From: Bacteroidales bacterium
Lineage (GTDB): Bacteria > Bacteroidota > Bacteroidia > Bacteroidales > VadinHA17
Length of the DNA: 17,738 bases
NCBI GenBank assembly: GCA_003155705.1
Contig: PMEC01000188.1
Coordinates: forward strand, 1-17,738
Direction: 5' to 3'
This document shows positions 8,801 to 16,098 of the stretch, in pieces (the first letter of the stretch is position 1; the number at the start of each line of letters is the position of its first letter). Position numbers and translations under genes: made by a program. Under the pieces are notes generated by a model. That model was not told where the DNA came from. It saw only the letters and a list, made by a program, of their open reading frames with translations, and made no database searches.

Positions 8801-9979
8801 GAAGGCATAAATAATATTACTGTTTAGATAATGGTCATCATTTGGCAAGGCGCTGAAATTAAGAAATACCTGCTTACTTTTTGCAAGTAAATTAAGTCCA
8901 CCTCTGGTTCCGATCCAGGTTTCTCCATGTGCATCGTGAAAGATATCGAGAACTGAATTGTTGGCAAGGCTTCTGTTGTCTCTATTATCGTGTTTGAAAA
9001 ATCCTGTAACACCTCTGGTTTTTGAATAAACATAGAGACCTCCGCGTGTGCCGATCCAGTAATCCCCAAAAATACCTTTCGAGATAGCCCTTATCGTTTC
9101 AGTCCGTTCATAATATGGATCAAGCCTTAAATGCTGAAATGATTTTGTGGCCGGATCTATAATAATTAACCCATTAGAATAAGTCCCAATCCACAGTAGT
9201 CCATCATCATCCTTAAATATCTCAAATACTTCCCTGGACTGTTCATTAGATACTGGAATTGGAATTGCTTCAATAGTATTTGAATCAGGATGATAGAGGA
9301 AAACGCCATCAGATGTGCCGAGCCATATAGTACCGGAGTTGTCGAACTGAATTGCACGGATAAAGCTCCCGGGAAAACTAATTTTCTGATTGCCAGTAAG
9401 AGGAATAACCTTTTTAAGTTGTCCACGATTGTCAACCTTCAGGAGGTTTCTATCTGTTCCTATATATAGGTTTCCATCATGATCCTCATTTATCGTGTTG
9501 ACAGAGACTTCTTTAGACTTAAATTCGGGGTGATTCTTATAAGGGTGAAGGAACCGTTCTTTTTCACGGTCAAAAACATTTAGTCCGCCATTTTCTGTTC
9601 CCACCAACAGGTTTCCTTTGCTGTCCTCAAATATGACCCTTACAAGGCTTCCTGATAAGCTGCTGCTATCTTCAGGATTATGGGTAAAATTTACAAAATG
9701 GTAACCGTCAAATCTACTCAAACCCTGACTTGTGCCAAGCCATATCCATCCTTTTCTATCCTGAAATATACATTGTATCTGGTTATTCGGCAAACCATTT
9801 GCTTGTGAATAGTAGTCGAAACTGAAGACATTGGTTTTTCCATCGGCATAGGCTATTGGAGTATACATAAAATCGAATACCGTCAGAATTGATAATGCCA
9901 ATATAATTTTGACTGTTTTCAGATGATTTAACTGACTCTCTGAAAAAAAATGATTTTTTCCCTTTAAGAGGTTTACCAT
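5831..9979 (-). CDS. Hybrid two-component system sensor/response regulator (HTCS) with AraC-type output
   Basis: A 1382-residue one-protein signalling system that senses a periplasmic glycan fragment and activates its utilization genes. An N-terminal membrane segment or signal lies at about 23-45. Residues about 50-680 carry fourteen propeller repeats with the WIGTxxGG-type signature (for example 80-86, 309-315, 356-361, 663-669), consistent with two seven-bladed propellers. A Y_Y_Y domain follows (about 735-800), then a transmembrane helix (about 808-828). The cytoplasmic part has a HisKA domain with SHEIRTP (phospho-acceptor His865), an ATPase domain (N-box around 977-986, DTGKGIS 1024-1030, GTGIGLAL 1052-1059), a receiver (Glu1134/Asp1135, phospho-acceptor Asp1177, Lys1229) and an AraC-type helix-turn-helix domain (about 1272-1373). 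All catalytic residues are present. It precedes the GH28 and susC genes on the same strand, and a pectic ligand is inferred from GH28. A consensus promoter lies just upstream. Confidence 0.97.
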   Translation of the reverse strand: MVNLLKGKNHFFSESQLNHLKTVKIILALSILTVFDFMYTPIAYADGKTNVFSFDYYSQANGLPNNQIQCIFQDRKGWIWLGTSQGLSRFDGYHFVNFTHNPEDSSSLSGSLVRVIFEDSKGNLLVGTENGGLNVFDREKERFLHPYKNHPEFKSKEVSVNTINEDHDGNLYIGTDRNLLKVDNRGQLKKVIPLTGNQKISFPGSFIRAIQFDNSGTIWLGTSDGVFLYHPDSNTIEAIPIPVSNEQSREVFEIFKDDDGLLWIGTYSNGLIIIDPATKSFQHLRLDPYYERTETIRAISKGIFGDYWIGTRGGLYVYSKTRGVTGFFKHDNRDNRSLANNSVLDIFHDAHGETWIGTRGGLNLLAKSKQVFLNFSALPNDDHYLNSNIIYAFWIDERNRIWVGTEDGGINIYDPEKGKFEYLMAKDKNTNSISQNCIKAFLDDRKGNLWIGTFWGGIDVLNLKTGKIIHYLHSPDKPQSLSDNRVWALCLDDDDGIWVGTSVGIDRFDPETRSFKHFPKLAQNSQVNWISTDSDKNLWLGTLDEIIIYDPENENIIRYSEHSRSFLEDSEYRYWIATMDKGIALYSKSKGAIKYFGEHDGLSNNQALCILEDNNHSLWISTSNGLSKFDTEKKQFRNFTSRDGLRNDQFTYGAAYKADNGELLFGGIAGFNMFNPQNILTEDIHVPLVFTEFRIFNKPVAIGDDKDAVLKKSISETSHLILKNDQKVFTLEFTALDFVTNTGNLYSYYLEGFDKRWNEPSTLRTATYTNLYPGDYVLKIKRVLPGNASAQEELMLNITILPPFWMTWWFRALMILVIIIMVYFLFRFVVNREKIKNELIFERTKARNLHELDMLKLRLFTNISHEIRTPLTLILGPLEKLISKRVPEEEIPSHLALVYRNTKQLDRLINQLLDFRKLESGNLKLELMQDDMVRLVSVVVQSFQELAKEKQITLEFHTLKKKLAAIFDPYKVETIINNLISNALKYTGEGGIISVHLSLVFAPDDEDSLNNQPEKQYIEISVKDTGKGISEINIDKIFTRFFRVDTKNESSGTGIGLALVKELVKLHKGNITVLSKPGKGSKFTLHLPYETEISGEVSAASEKILPESSDETDISNQTSELAEESNAQIMLIVEDNPDVRYFIRSNFDSVYKIYEAKNGQEGWDLAIKIIPDVIISDILMPDVDGYEFCKRIKKDERTSHIPVLLLTALHSKEHEIEGLSCGADDYITKPFDISILQTKVENILQARRSLKEKYTTEMILKPSNVVISSPDERFLRKAIEVVEKNISNADLDIEHFATEMSVSRMQLYRKFNALTNMTVKEFVRSIRLKRAAQLLLEKKMNITEIAYAVGFKDLSHFRKCFHHEFGMSASEYITQHYIFSKI

Positions 9980-10001
9980 AAGTAAAAGGCCTAAATTGGC
10001 T

Positions 10002-10033
10002 CAAAATTAGTTGTTTTTGCCATTAACCCCAAA
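10002..10033 (-). promoter_or_regulatory. Bacteroidetes-type promoter of the HTCS gene
   Basis: On the minus strand a TTTG -33 box (10030-10033) is followed after exactly 20 bp by TAATTTTG (10002-10009), a full match to TAnnTTTG. The predicted start near 9997 gives a short leader of about 18 nt before the HTCS ATG. The intact consensus and lack of the 75-bp element suggest constitutive low-level expression of the sensor, independent of its targets. Confidence 0.6.
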
Positions 10034-10104
10034 CAAGGACAAAAGTCGGCAGCTATTCATTCTGCAACTTTTACAACAGATAAGGTCTATGCAGCACCAT
10101 CTCC

Positions 10105-11508
10105 CTAGACTCCTTTCCCCTTAATTATAATGATAATGGTATAAATAATTATTTTCAGATCAATCGAAAGCGACATATTCTCCAGGTAAAGCAGGTCATA
10201 CTCAAGCCTCTCTATCATAGAATCAACATCAGAGGCATATCCGTATTTTACCTGTCCCCATGATGTAATTCCTGGTTTTACTTTATGAAGCCTTCTGTAA
10301 TGCGGGGCTTTTTTTACAATCTGATTTATAAAGTACTGTCTTTCCGGCCTTGGACCCACGAGAGACATTTCTCCCTTTAAAACATTAACAAGATTTGGAA
10401 TCTCATCGAACCGGTGTTTTCTCATGAACTTCCCGATTGCTGTGATCCTGCTATCACTTTTGCTGGAAAGCAAGGGTTCATAGTGTTCTGCATTGGCTTG
10501 CATAGATCTGAATTTGAAGATAGTAAATGGTTTTCCGTTCTTCCCGATACGCTCCTGTGAAAAGATTATGGCCCCTTTGCCTGAAATACGGATAAGAATT
10601 GCAAGCAATAGCATTATTGGACTCATCAAAATCAGACAAACAGCTGCCAGAATATAGTCCATCAATTGTTTAATATTTGCCTGCCAGACCGGCATCCGCA
10701 GATTAGATATTTCGAGCATCGGTGTCCCGAAAATTGCAGTATGTCTGACTCTTCCGGTAAGAATATCTTTAAGTGAAGGAATAGCTTTAATCGTGACATC
10801 TCTGAATTCGAGTAGCCCAATGATTTTTTCAATAGTATCAAATTCATTCCCTTCAATAGCAAGGATCACCTCTTCAACTTTATAATCTGAAATGATTCCG
10901 GGGAGATCCTCAGTTTGTCCCAGATAAGGAAGACAATCCTTAAGCAATCCATTCCCTCCATCTGTTATGCTGACATAACCGATAAGGAAATTTCCTCCAC
11001 TTATCTTTTCATTCTTTATCCTGTCAAAGACTTCAAAGGCTTTCCCATTCGAACCTACAATCAGAGTGTTAATGCCAATAAGACCCTTGTGGACTTTTAT
11101 GGCAGTTGAACTGGTAATTATCACCCTTGGTATATATGTCAGGAGGAATTGAAAGATGAAAAGCGCTTCAAGAAAATATAGATATAAAGAGTTGTCGGTG
11201 ATGAATCCAAGAAAAAGGAAAATAAAAAATTGAACAATTACTCCAGGAACTGTTACTGACAATGAATAAACCAATTCGACAAGTCTTGATCTCTTGAGTG
11301 ATACAACATAGAAGCCCGTCAGCATAAAAAGAAAAACCCAGGCGACAGGAATAATGATCAGCCCTCTGATATATTCTGCTTTTATAAAGGTTTCTGATAA
11401 ACGTGATAAATCAAAATTGAAATGTAAAAGGAAAAAGAGGGTCCAGGCAGATGCTGAAGCCAGAAAATCACATAATGCATATATTATAGATAGCCTGCGG
11501 AATTTCAT
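10105..11508 (-). CDS. Polyprenyl-phosphate sugar-1-phosphate transferase (exopolysaccharide initiation)
   Basis: 467 residues. It transfers a hexose-1-phosphate from a nucleotide sugar to undecaprenyl phosphate at the inner membrane, the first step of exopolysaccharide or capsule repeat assembly (WcaJ-like, polyisoprenyl-phosphate hexose-1-phosphate transferase family). The N-terminal third has about four hydrophobic membrane segments (about 8-30, 46-68, 84-103, 108-130). A central nucleotide-binding-like domain follows (about 145-260, starting NTLIVGSNGKAFEV). A further hydrophobic segment (281-305) leads into the catalytic bacterial sugar transferase domain, with FSQERIGKNGKPFTIFKFRSM (316-336), the acidic pair Asp368-Glu369, LVGPRPER (383-390) and KPGITSWGQV (411-420). 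The donor sugar cannot be told. No other polysaccharide biosynthesis genes are visible, so its partners lie elsewhere. It is upstream of the HTCS on the same strand with 125 bp between. Confidence 0.9.
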   Translation of the reverse strand: MKFRRLSIIYALCDFLASASAWTLFFLLHFNFDLSRLSETFIKAEYIRGLIIIPVAWVFLFMLTGFYVVSLKRSRLVELVYSLSVTVPGVIVQFFIFLFLGFITDNSLYLYFLEALFIFQFLLTYIPRVIITSSTAIKVHKGLIGINTLIVGSNGKAFEVFDRIKNEKISGGNFLIGYVSITDGGNGLLKDCLPYLGQTEDLPGIISDYKVEEVILAIEGNEFDTIEKIIGLLEFRDVTIKAIPSLKDILTGRVRHTAIFGTPMLEISNLRMPVWQANIKQLMDYILAAVCLILMSPIMLLLAILIRISGKGAIIFSQERIGKNGKPFTIFKFRSMQANAEHYEPLLSSKSDSRITAIGKFMRKHRFDEIPNLVNVLKGEMSLVGPRPERQYFINQIVKKAPHYRRLHKVKPGITSWGQVKYGYASDVDSMIERLEYDLLYLENMSLSIDLKIIIYTIIIIIKGKGV

Positions 11509-11580
11509 ATTTAACTAAGGTTGTATCAAGTTTATTCTTTGTTAATTAGGTTAACCACATCGTTTCATTCCTTAAAATCC

Positions 11581-11626
11581 GCTCCCGTCCCGATAGCTAT
11601 CGGGAGCTATCGGGAACTATCGGGAC
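11581..11626. repeat. GATAGCTATC palindrome plus three tandem 10-bp units
   Basis: CCCGATAGCTATCGGG at 11589-11604 is a perfect 16-bp palindrome. Its right half runs into three adjoining 10-bp units, GCTATCGGGA (11596-11605), GCTATCGGGA (11606-11615) and ACTATCGGGA (11616-11625). GTCCCGATAG (11587-11596) can also pair with CTATCGGGAC (11617-11626), so two mutually exclusive hairpins are possible. Similar GATAGCTATC repeats are, as I recall, dispersed in Bacteroidetes genomes. The position between divergent genes would suit a dispersed intergenic repeat or an extragenic hairpin. Confidence 0.7.
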
Positions 11627-11706
11627 CGAAATCCGCAATCTAATTAAAACTTCCCATATCTAAGATAATAATACTAAACCGTTCTGCCTCACAAAAACTA
11701 TTTTTA

Positions 11707-11714
11707 TATTTTTG
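11707..11714 (+). promoter_or_regulatory. Putative -7 box for the pcm operon
   Basis: TATTTTTG matches TAnnTTTG and lies 29 bp before the pcm ATG. No convincing TTTG -33 box was found at the expected distance. GGGAAG just before the ATG is a weak purine-rich ribosome site. Confidence 0.35.
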
Positions 11715-11743
11715 TTGTCAGGATTAAAAATCGCAGGGAAGAG

Positions 11744-12391
11744 ATGACAGATTCATTTGAAGCAAAGGGTAAGAGGAAGAAACTGGTAGATGAACTGAGA
11801 AAAAAAGGGATAAGTGACGAGGAAGTATTGAGGGCAATAAATGCTGTTCCGCGACATATTTTTATGGATCCTGCATTTCTTAATCATGCATATGTTGATA
11901 AAGCATTTCCGATAACATCGGGTCAGACTATATCACAACCATATACTGTTGCTGTCCAGACTTCTCTTCTACGGGTAAAGAAAAGAGATAAAGTACTTGA
12001 GGTCGGTACAGGCTCGGGATATCAGGCAGCCATTCTGGCAGAAATGGGTGTAAAAGTCTATACTATCGAACGATTCAGGGACTTGTACATCAAGGCACAA
12101 AGAACACTTACGTCTCTAGGCTACTCAGCAGATTTCTTCTATGGCGACGGGTATGAAGGGAAAGAACAATATGGACCTTATGATGGCATACTTATTACAG
12201 CAGCTGCTCCTGAAGTGCCTGATACACTTCTTCAGCAGCTTAAAACGGGTGGCAGACTGGTTGTTCCATTGGGAAAATCTGATTTCCAGGTTATGACAGT
12301 TGTTACACGTACAGGCCAGGATTCATTTGAATATTCATCTCATGGTACTTTTGTTTTTGTCCCTATGCTAAAGGGTATCGTAAACGAATAA
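11744..12391 (+). CDS. pcm: Protein-L-isoaspartate O-methyltransferase
   Basis: 215 residues; transfers a methyl group from S-adenosylmethionine to L-isoaspartyl residues in aged cytoplasmic proteins, starting their repair. Family motifs are visible: VPRHIFMDP (35-43), PITSGQTISQPYTVA (56-70), the SAM-binding VLEVGTGSGYQAA (84-96), the acidic end of the next strand YTIERF (106-111), and GILITAAAPEVPD followed by LKTGGRLVVPLG. Length is normal for bacterial PIMT. The ATG has a purine-rich stretch before it. The next gene starts only 10 bp downstream, so the two are probably cotranscribed. Confidence 0.95.
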   Translation: MTDSFEAKGKRKKLVDELRKKGISDEEVLRAINAVPRHIFMDPAFLNHAYVDKAFPITSGQTISQPYTVAVQTSLLRVKKRDKVLEVGTGSGYQAAILAEMGVKVYTIERFRDLYIKAQRTLTSLGYSADFFYGDGYEGKEQYGPYDGILITAAAPEVPDTLLQQLKTGGRLVVPLGKSDFQVMTVVTRTGQDSFEYSSHGTFVFVPMLKGIVNE

Positions 12392-12401
12392 ATCATTGAT
12401 A

Positions 12402-13037
12402 ATGAAAGTATTTAAACTAGTTTTTTCACCTATCCAGGTCAATACTTATGTTCTTGCAGATCAATCAGGAGACTGTGCAATTATCGATTGTGGCTGCTAT
12501 GACAGGAATGAGTTCAGCGCTTTGGTTGATCTGATTGAATCTAAGAATCTTAATCCTGTTTTGTTGCTTAACACACATTGCCACCTCGATCATATCTTTG
12601 GAAACAGGTTTTTCTATGAAAAGTACAAGTTGAGTCCCTGGTCAAATGAACTTGAAGAACCCAACAGGAAGAATGCTGTTAATCATGCCCTGTTATTCGG
12701 TTTAGAGATGGGTCCGCCGCCTGAACCGGCAGGTTTTATTTCTAATCAGCAAAAGATGGTTTTTGGAGATACTACACTTCTTGCGCTTCATGTTCCGGGA
12801 CATACTGCCGGAAGTATGGCTTTTTACAGTCAGCCTGATGTTTGCGTGTTCACGGGTGATGCTCTTTTTGCAGGCAGCATAGGAAGGACGGACCTGCCTG
12901 GCGGCAATTTTGATACACTCCTGAAAAGCATCAGAAATAAATTGCTTACACTACCCGGGCAAACTATTGTCTATTCCGGACATGGCCCGGAAACTACGAT
13001 TGAAAGGGAGATTAATACCAACCAATACCTGACATAA
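12402..13037 (+). CDS. Glyoxalase II-like metallo-beta-lactamase-fold hydrolase
   Basis: 211 residues from the ATG at 12402. A TTG at 12396 would add two residues but the ATG gives the usual family start MKVFKLVFSPIQVNTYVLAD. The dinuclear metal site is complete: THCHLDH (58-64; His59, His61, Asp63, His64), His134 in VPGHTAGS, Asp153 in FTGDALF and His194 in YSGHGPETT. GRTDLPGG (161-168) is typical of the small glyoxalase II-like group that hydrolyses thioesters such as S-lactoylglutathione or related thiol adducts. The true substrate is unknown, and Bacteroidetes members may act on a thiol other than glutathione. It follows pcm by 10 bp in the same operon. Confidence 0.9.
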   Translation: MKVFKLVFSPIQVNTYVLADQSGDCAIIDCGCYDRNEFSALVDLIESKNLNPVLLLNTHCHLDHIFGNRFFYEKYKLSPWSNELEEPNRKNAVNHALLFGLEMGPPPEPAGFISNQQKMVFGDTTLLALHVPGHTAGSMAFYSQPDVCVFTGDALFAGSIGRTDLPGGNFDTLLKSIRNKLLTLPGQTIVYSGHGPETTIEREINTNQYLT

Positions 13038-13059
13038 AGCATATCTTTTTAATGCTTTA
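13035..13059 (+). terminator. Possible weak terminator after the pcm operon
   Basis: TAAAGCAT (13035-13042) and ATGCTTTA (13052-13059) form a perfect 8-bp but AT-rich stem around a 9-nt loop that includes TTTTT. It overlaps the stop codon of the hydrolase gene. No U-tract follows directly, so termination efficiency is doubtful. Confidence 0.3.
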
Positions 13060-13065
13060 ATCAAT

Positions 13066-13073
13066 TACATTTG
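13066..13073 (+). promoter_or_regulatory. Putative -7 box for gcvP
   Basis: TACATTTG is a full match to TAnnTTTG, placed to give a leader of about 50 nt before the gcvP ATG at 13132. No clear TTTG -33 box lies about 20 bp upstream; only a T-run overlaps that position. No glycine-riboswitch-like structure was recognised in the short leader. Confidence 0.45.
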
Positions 13074-13131
13074 TATCTTTTAAGAAACCTGATTCTGGTT
13101 AATTTATTTTTAAAACAAACTTACTCATTAT

Positions 13132-16017
13132 ATGGCTTTAGATAAATTTGTGAACCGTCATAACGGACCGAGAGATAATGAATTACCAAAGATGTTAAAG
13201 ACGATTGGCGTAGGTTCTCTCAACCAATTAATTGATAAAACTGTTCCTTTTCATCTGCGCCTGGAAAAACCTTTACGGCTTCCGGCAGCAATGAGTGAAT
13301 TCGAATACCTTAACCATATCAGATCGATAGGCTCAAAGAATAAAATGTACCGTTCATTTATTGGTCAGGGCTATTATGGCGTGGCCCCATTGTCTGTTAT
13401 TGTCCGCAATGTTCTGGAGAACCCTTCTTGGTATACATCATATACTCCATACCAGGCTGAGATCTCACAGGGAAGGCTTGAAGCTCTTCTCAATTTTCAG
13501 ACTATGGTTATTGAGCTTACCGGAATGGAGATTGCAAATGCCTCGCTTCTTGACGAATCGACTGCAGCAGCAGAGGCAATGATAATGATGTTCAATGCGA
13601 GATCGAGAGCTGCTGTTAAAGCAGGAGCCAATAAGTTCTTTGTTGATGATGATATTTTCCTTCAAACGCTGGACGTTCTTGAGACGAGATCGGCTCCTCT
13701 GGGGATTGAACTGGTTTCAGGAAGATACACAGGGGCAGTTTTTAATGAATCTTTTTTCGGGGCCATTGTTCAGTATCCGGCTGCCTCAGGTCAGATTAGA
13801 GACTACAAATCATTTACAGATGTGGCTCATGCATCTGGTATGCTGGTAGGTGTTGCAGCCGATCTGATGAGTCTCGCAATCCTCACATCTCCTGGTGAAT
13901 GGGGCGCTGACATAGTTGTAGGTTCTAGCCAGAGAATGGGTTTGCCAATGAGTTTTGGGGGTCCTCATGCCGGATACTTCGCCACAAAAGATGAATTGAA
14001 AAGGAGCATGCCCGGTCGTATTATCGGAGTATCAATCGATGCACAGGGCAACCAGGCACTGAGAATGTCGCTTCAGACAAGAGAACAGCATATTAAACGC
14101 GAAAGGGCTACCTCGAATATCTGTACTGCCCAGGCGCTGCTTGCTACAATGTCGGGAATGTACACTCAGTATCATGGTCCCGAAGGACTAAAATCAATTG
14201 CTGACCATATCCATAAATCAGCCTGTACACTAAACTGTGCTTTAAAAGATCTTGGTTATAAGCAGATTAATAATCAGTTCTTTGATACCATAACAGTTGA
14301 ACTGCCAAACGGGATTTCATCAAAAGATATTGAAAAACTTGCCCTTGCTGCTGAAATGAATTTCTGGTATCCGGATGAAAATCTTGTTTCTATTTCAACG
14401 GATGAGATAACGACTTTTAAAGAGTTATCAGCAATCGCCGGGGTTTTTGCAAAAGCTGCCGGGGAAAAGAATCAGGATATAAAATCCTATTGTGATTGCA
14501 AATGCATTGATGAAAAACTCATCAGAAAATCTTCCTTCCTGGAGGAAGCATGTTTTAACGATTATCACAGTGAAACGGAGATGATGAGATATATCAAAAT
14601 GCTGGAGAGGAAAGATTTCTCCCTCACACATTGCATGATATCTCTGGGTTCCTGTACAATGAAGCTTAACCCGGCTACTTCAATGTTCGCTATGAGCTGG
14701 CCGGAATTTGGAAATATTCATCCGTTTGTTCCGGCTGACCAGGCTCAGGGTTACTACCAGCTCATGGATGAACTTGGTGAAGCGCTTAAAGAAATCACCG
14801 GTTTTTCAGCAATATCTTTTCAGCCAAACTCAGGAGCTGCTGGGGAATATGCCGGATTGATGGTGATAAGGGAATATCATTTACATAAAGGAGATAATCA
14901 CCGTAACATTGTGCTAATTCCCTCTTCAGCTCACGGAACCAATCCTGCCAGCGCGGTAATGGCCGGGATGCAAGTAGTTGTCATTGAGTGTGATGAAAAC
15001 GGAAATATTAATGTCGAGGATCTGAGGAAGAAAGCAGAAGAGCATAAGGATAACCTTGCTGGTTTCATGATAACTTATCCATCAACTCATGGTGTGTTTG
15101 AAGCAGCAGTTACAGAAATGAGCAATATTATTCATGCCAATGGCGGGCTCGTTTATATGGATGGTGCCAATATGAATGCACAGGTCGGACTCACAAACCC
15201 AGGACATATCGGCGCCGATGTTTGTCACCTTAATCTTCATAAAACATTTGCAATACCTCATGGAGGTGGTGGTCCTGGTATGGGGCCGATCCTTGTAAAT
15301 GAAAAACTGGCAGAGTTCCTGCCTTCGCATCCCGTGGTTAAGACCGGAGGCAGCCATGGAACAACAGCAGTCTCAGGTGCACCATTTGGAAGCGGACATA
15401 TACTTACGATTTCTCACGCTTATGTTATGATGATGGGTCCGGACGGCCTCACTCTTGCAACAAAATATGCAATACTTAATGCAAACTATATTGCAGCTTC
15501 CCTGAAAGGCTGGTTCAATACGCTTTATACAGGTGTTAATGGAAATGTGGCTCATGAGATGATCCTTGACTGTCGCAATTTTAAAATGGAAGCCGGTATT
15601 TCTGAATCAGATATAGCAAAGAGACTCATGGACTATGGATTTCATGCTCCGACTCTTTCATTTCCCGTCCATGGCACACTCATGGTAGAGCCCACAGAAT
15701 CCGAGTCGCTTCAGGAACTTGATAAATTTATTGATGCTCTTAAGTCTGTCTGGAATGAGATTCAGGAGATAAAAGAGGGGAAAGCAGATAAGGATGATAA
15801 CGTTCTCCATAATGCACCGCATACTTTAAAAGTTATTTCAGCCAATGAATGGAATCATAAGTACGATAGGCAGAAAGCAGCATTCCCGCTTAAATGGGTG
15901 GTTGAGAATAAGTTCTGGCCTTCAGTCGGTCGTATCGATGAGGGTTATGGCGACAGGAACCTGGTTTGTACCTGTGCTCCGATTGATTCATACAGAACGG
16001 AGTCTTTGAAACTGTAG
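13132..16017 (+). CDS. gcvP: Glycine dehydrogenase (decarboxylating), glycine cleavage system P-protein
   Basis: 961 residues; PLP-dependent decarboxylation of glycine with transfer of the aminomethyl group to the lipoyl arm of the H-protein, in the cytoplasm. It is the fused single-chain P-protein, with both homologous halves present. The N-terminus FVNRHNGPR (6-14) is typical. The N-terminal half shows FIGQGYYG (76-83), ENPSWYTSYTPYQAEISQGRLEALLNFQTM (96-125) and SFGGPHAGYFA (274-284). The C-terminal half has SLGSCTMKLNP (504-514), QPNSGAAGEYAGL (564-576), SSAHGTNPASA (598-608) and the PLP-lysine region HLNLHKTFAIPHGGGGPGMGP, with Lys704 as the Schiff-base residue. Length is normal. No gcvT or gcvH lies beside it, so the other subunits must be encoded elsewhere. 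Confidence 0.98.
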   Translation: MALDKFVNRHNGPRDNELPKMLKTIGVGSLNQLIDKTVPFHLRLEKPLRLPAAMSEFEYLNHIRSIGSKNKMYRSFIGQGYYGVAPLSVIVRNVLENPSWYTSYTPYQAEISQGRLEALLNFQTMVIELTGMEIANASLLDESTAAAEAMIMMFNARSRAAVKAGANKFFVDDDIFLQTLDVLETRSAPLGIELVSGRYTGAVFNESFFGAIVQYPAASGQIRDYKSFTDVAHASGMLVGVAADLMSLAILTSPGEWGADIVVGSSQRMGLPMSFGGPHAGYFATKDELKRSMPGRIIGVSIDAQGNQALRMSLQTREQHIKRERATSNICTAQALLATMSGMYTQYHGPEGLKSIADHIHKSACTLNCALKDLGYKQINNQFFDTITVELPNGISSKDIEKLALAAEMNFWYPDENLVSISTDEITTFKELSAIAGVFAKAAGEKNQDIKSYCDCKCIDEKLIRKSSFLEEACFNDYHSETEMMRYIKMLERKDFSLTHCMISLGSCTMKLNPATSMFAMSWPEFGNIHPFVPADQAQGYYQLMDELGEALKEITGFSAISFQPNSGAAGEYAGLMVIREYHLHKGDNHRNIVLIPSSAHGTNPASAVMAGMQVVVIECDENGNINVEDLRKKAEEHKDNLAGFMITYPSTHGVFEAAVTEMSNIIHANGGLVYMDGANMNAQVGLTNPGHIGADVCHLNLHKTFAIPHGGGGPGMGPILVNEKLAEFLPSHPVVKTGGSHGTTAVSGAPFGSGHILTISHAYVMMMGPDGLTLATKYAILNANYIAASLKGWFNTLYTGVNGNVAHEMILDCRNFKMEAGISESDIAKRLMDYGFHAPTLSFPVHGTLMVEPTESESLQELDKFIDALKSVWNEIQEIKEGKADKDDNVLHNAPHTLKVISANEWNHKYDRQKAAFPLKWVVENKFWPSVGRIDEGYGDRNLVCTCAPIDSYRTESLKL

Positions 16018-16098
16018 ATTTATTTTTTTCTCTTAAAATAAATTATCAATTTTATTGCTGTTATATCAATTTTGATTTGGCAACTTAATTTATTATAA

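Larger units (their letters stand above)
11509..11743. other. Divergent intergenic region with repeat cluster
   Basis: This 235-bp region separates the divergent sugar transferase and pcm genes. It holds the GATAGCTATC repeat cluster at 11581-11626 and a -7-like box before pcm. No RNA gene or additional frame was recognised. Confidence 0.6.

Noticed and set aside
11596..11625. CRISPR-like repeat array
   Set aside because: The units are 10 bp and directly abutting, with no spacers and no cas genes.
12396..12401. TTG start adding two residues to the metallo-hydrolase
   Set aside because: The ATG at 12402 gives the usual family N-terminus MKVFK and a normal 10-bp gap after pcm.
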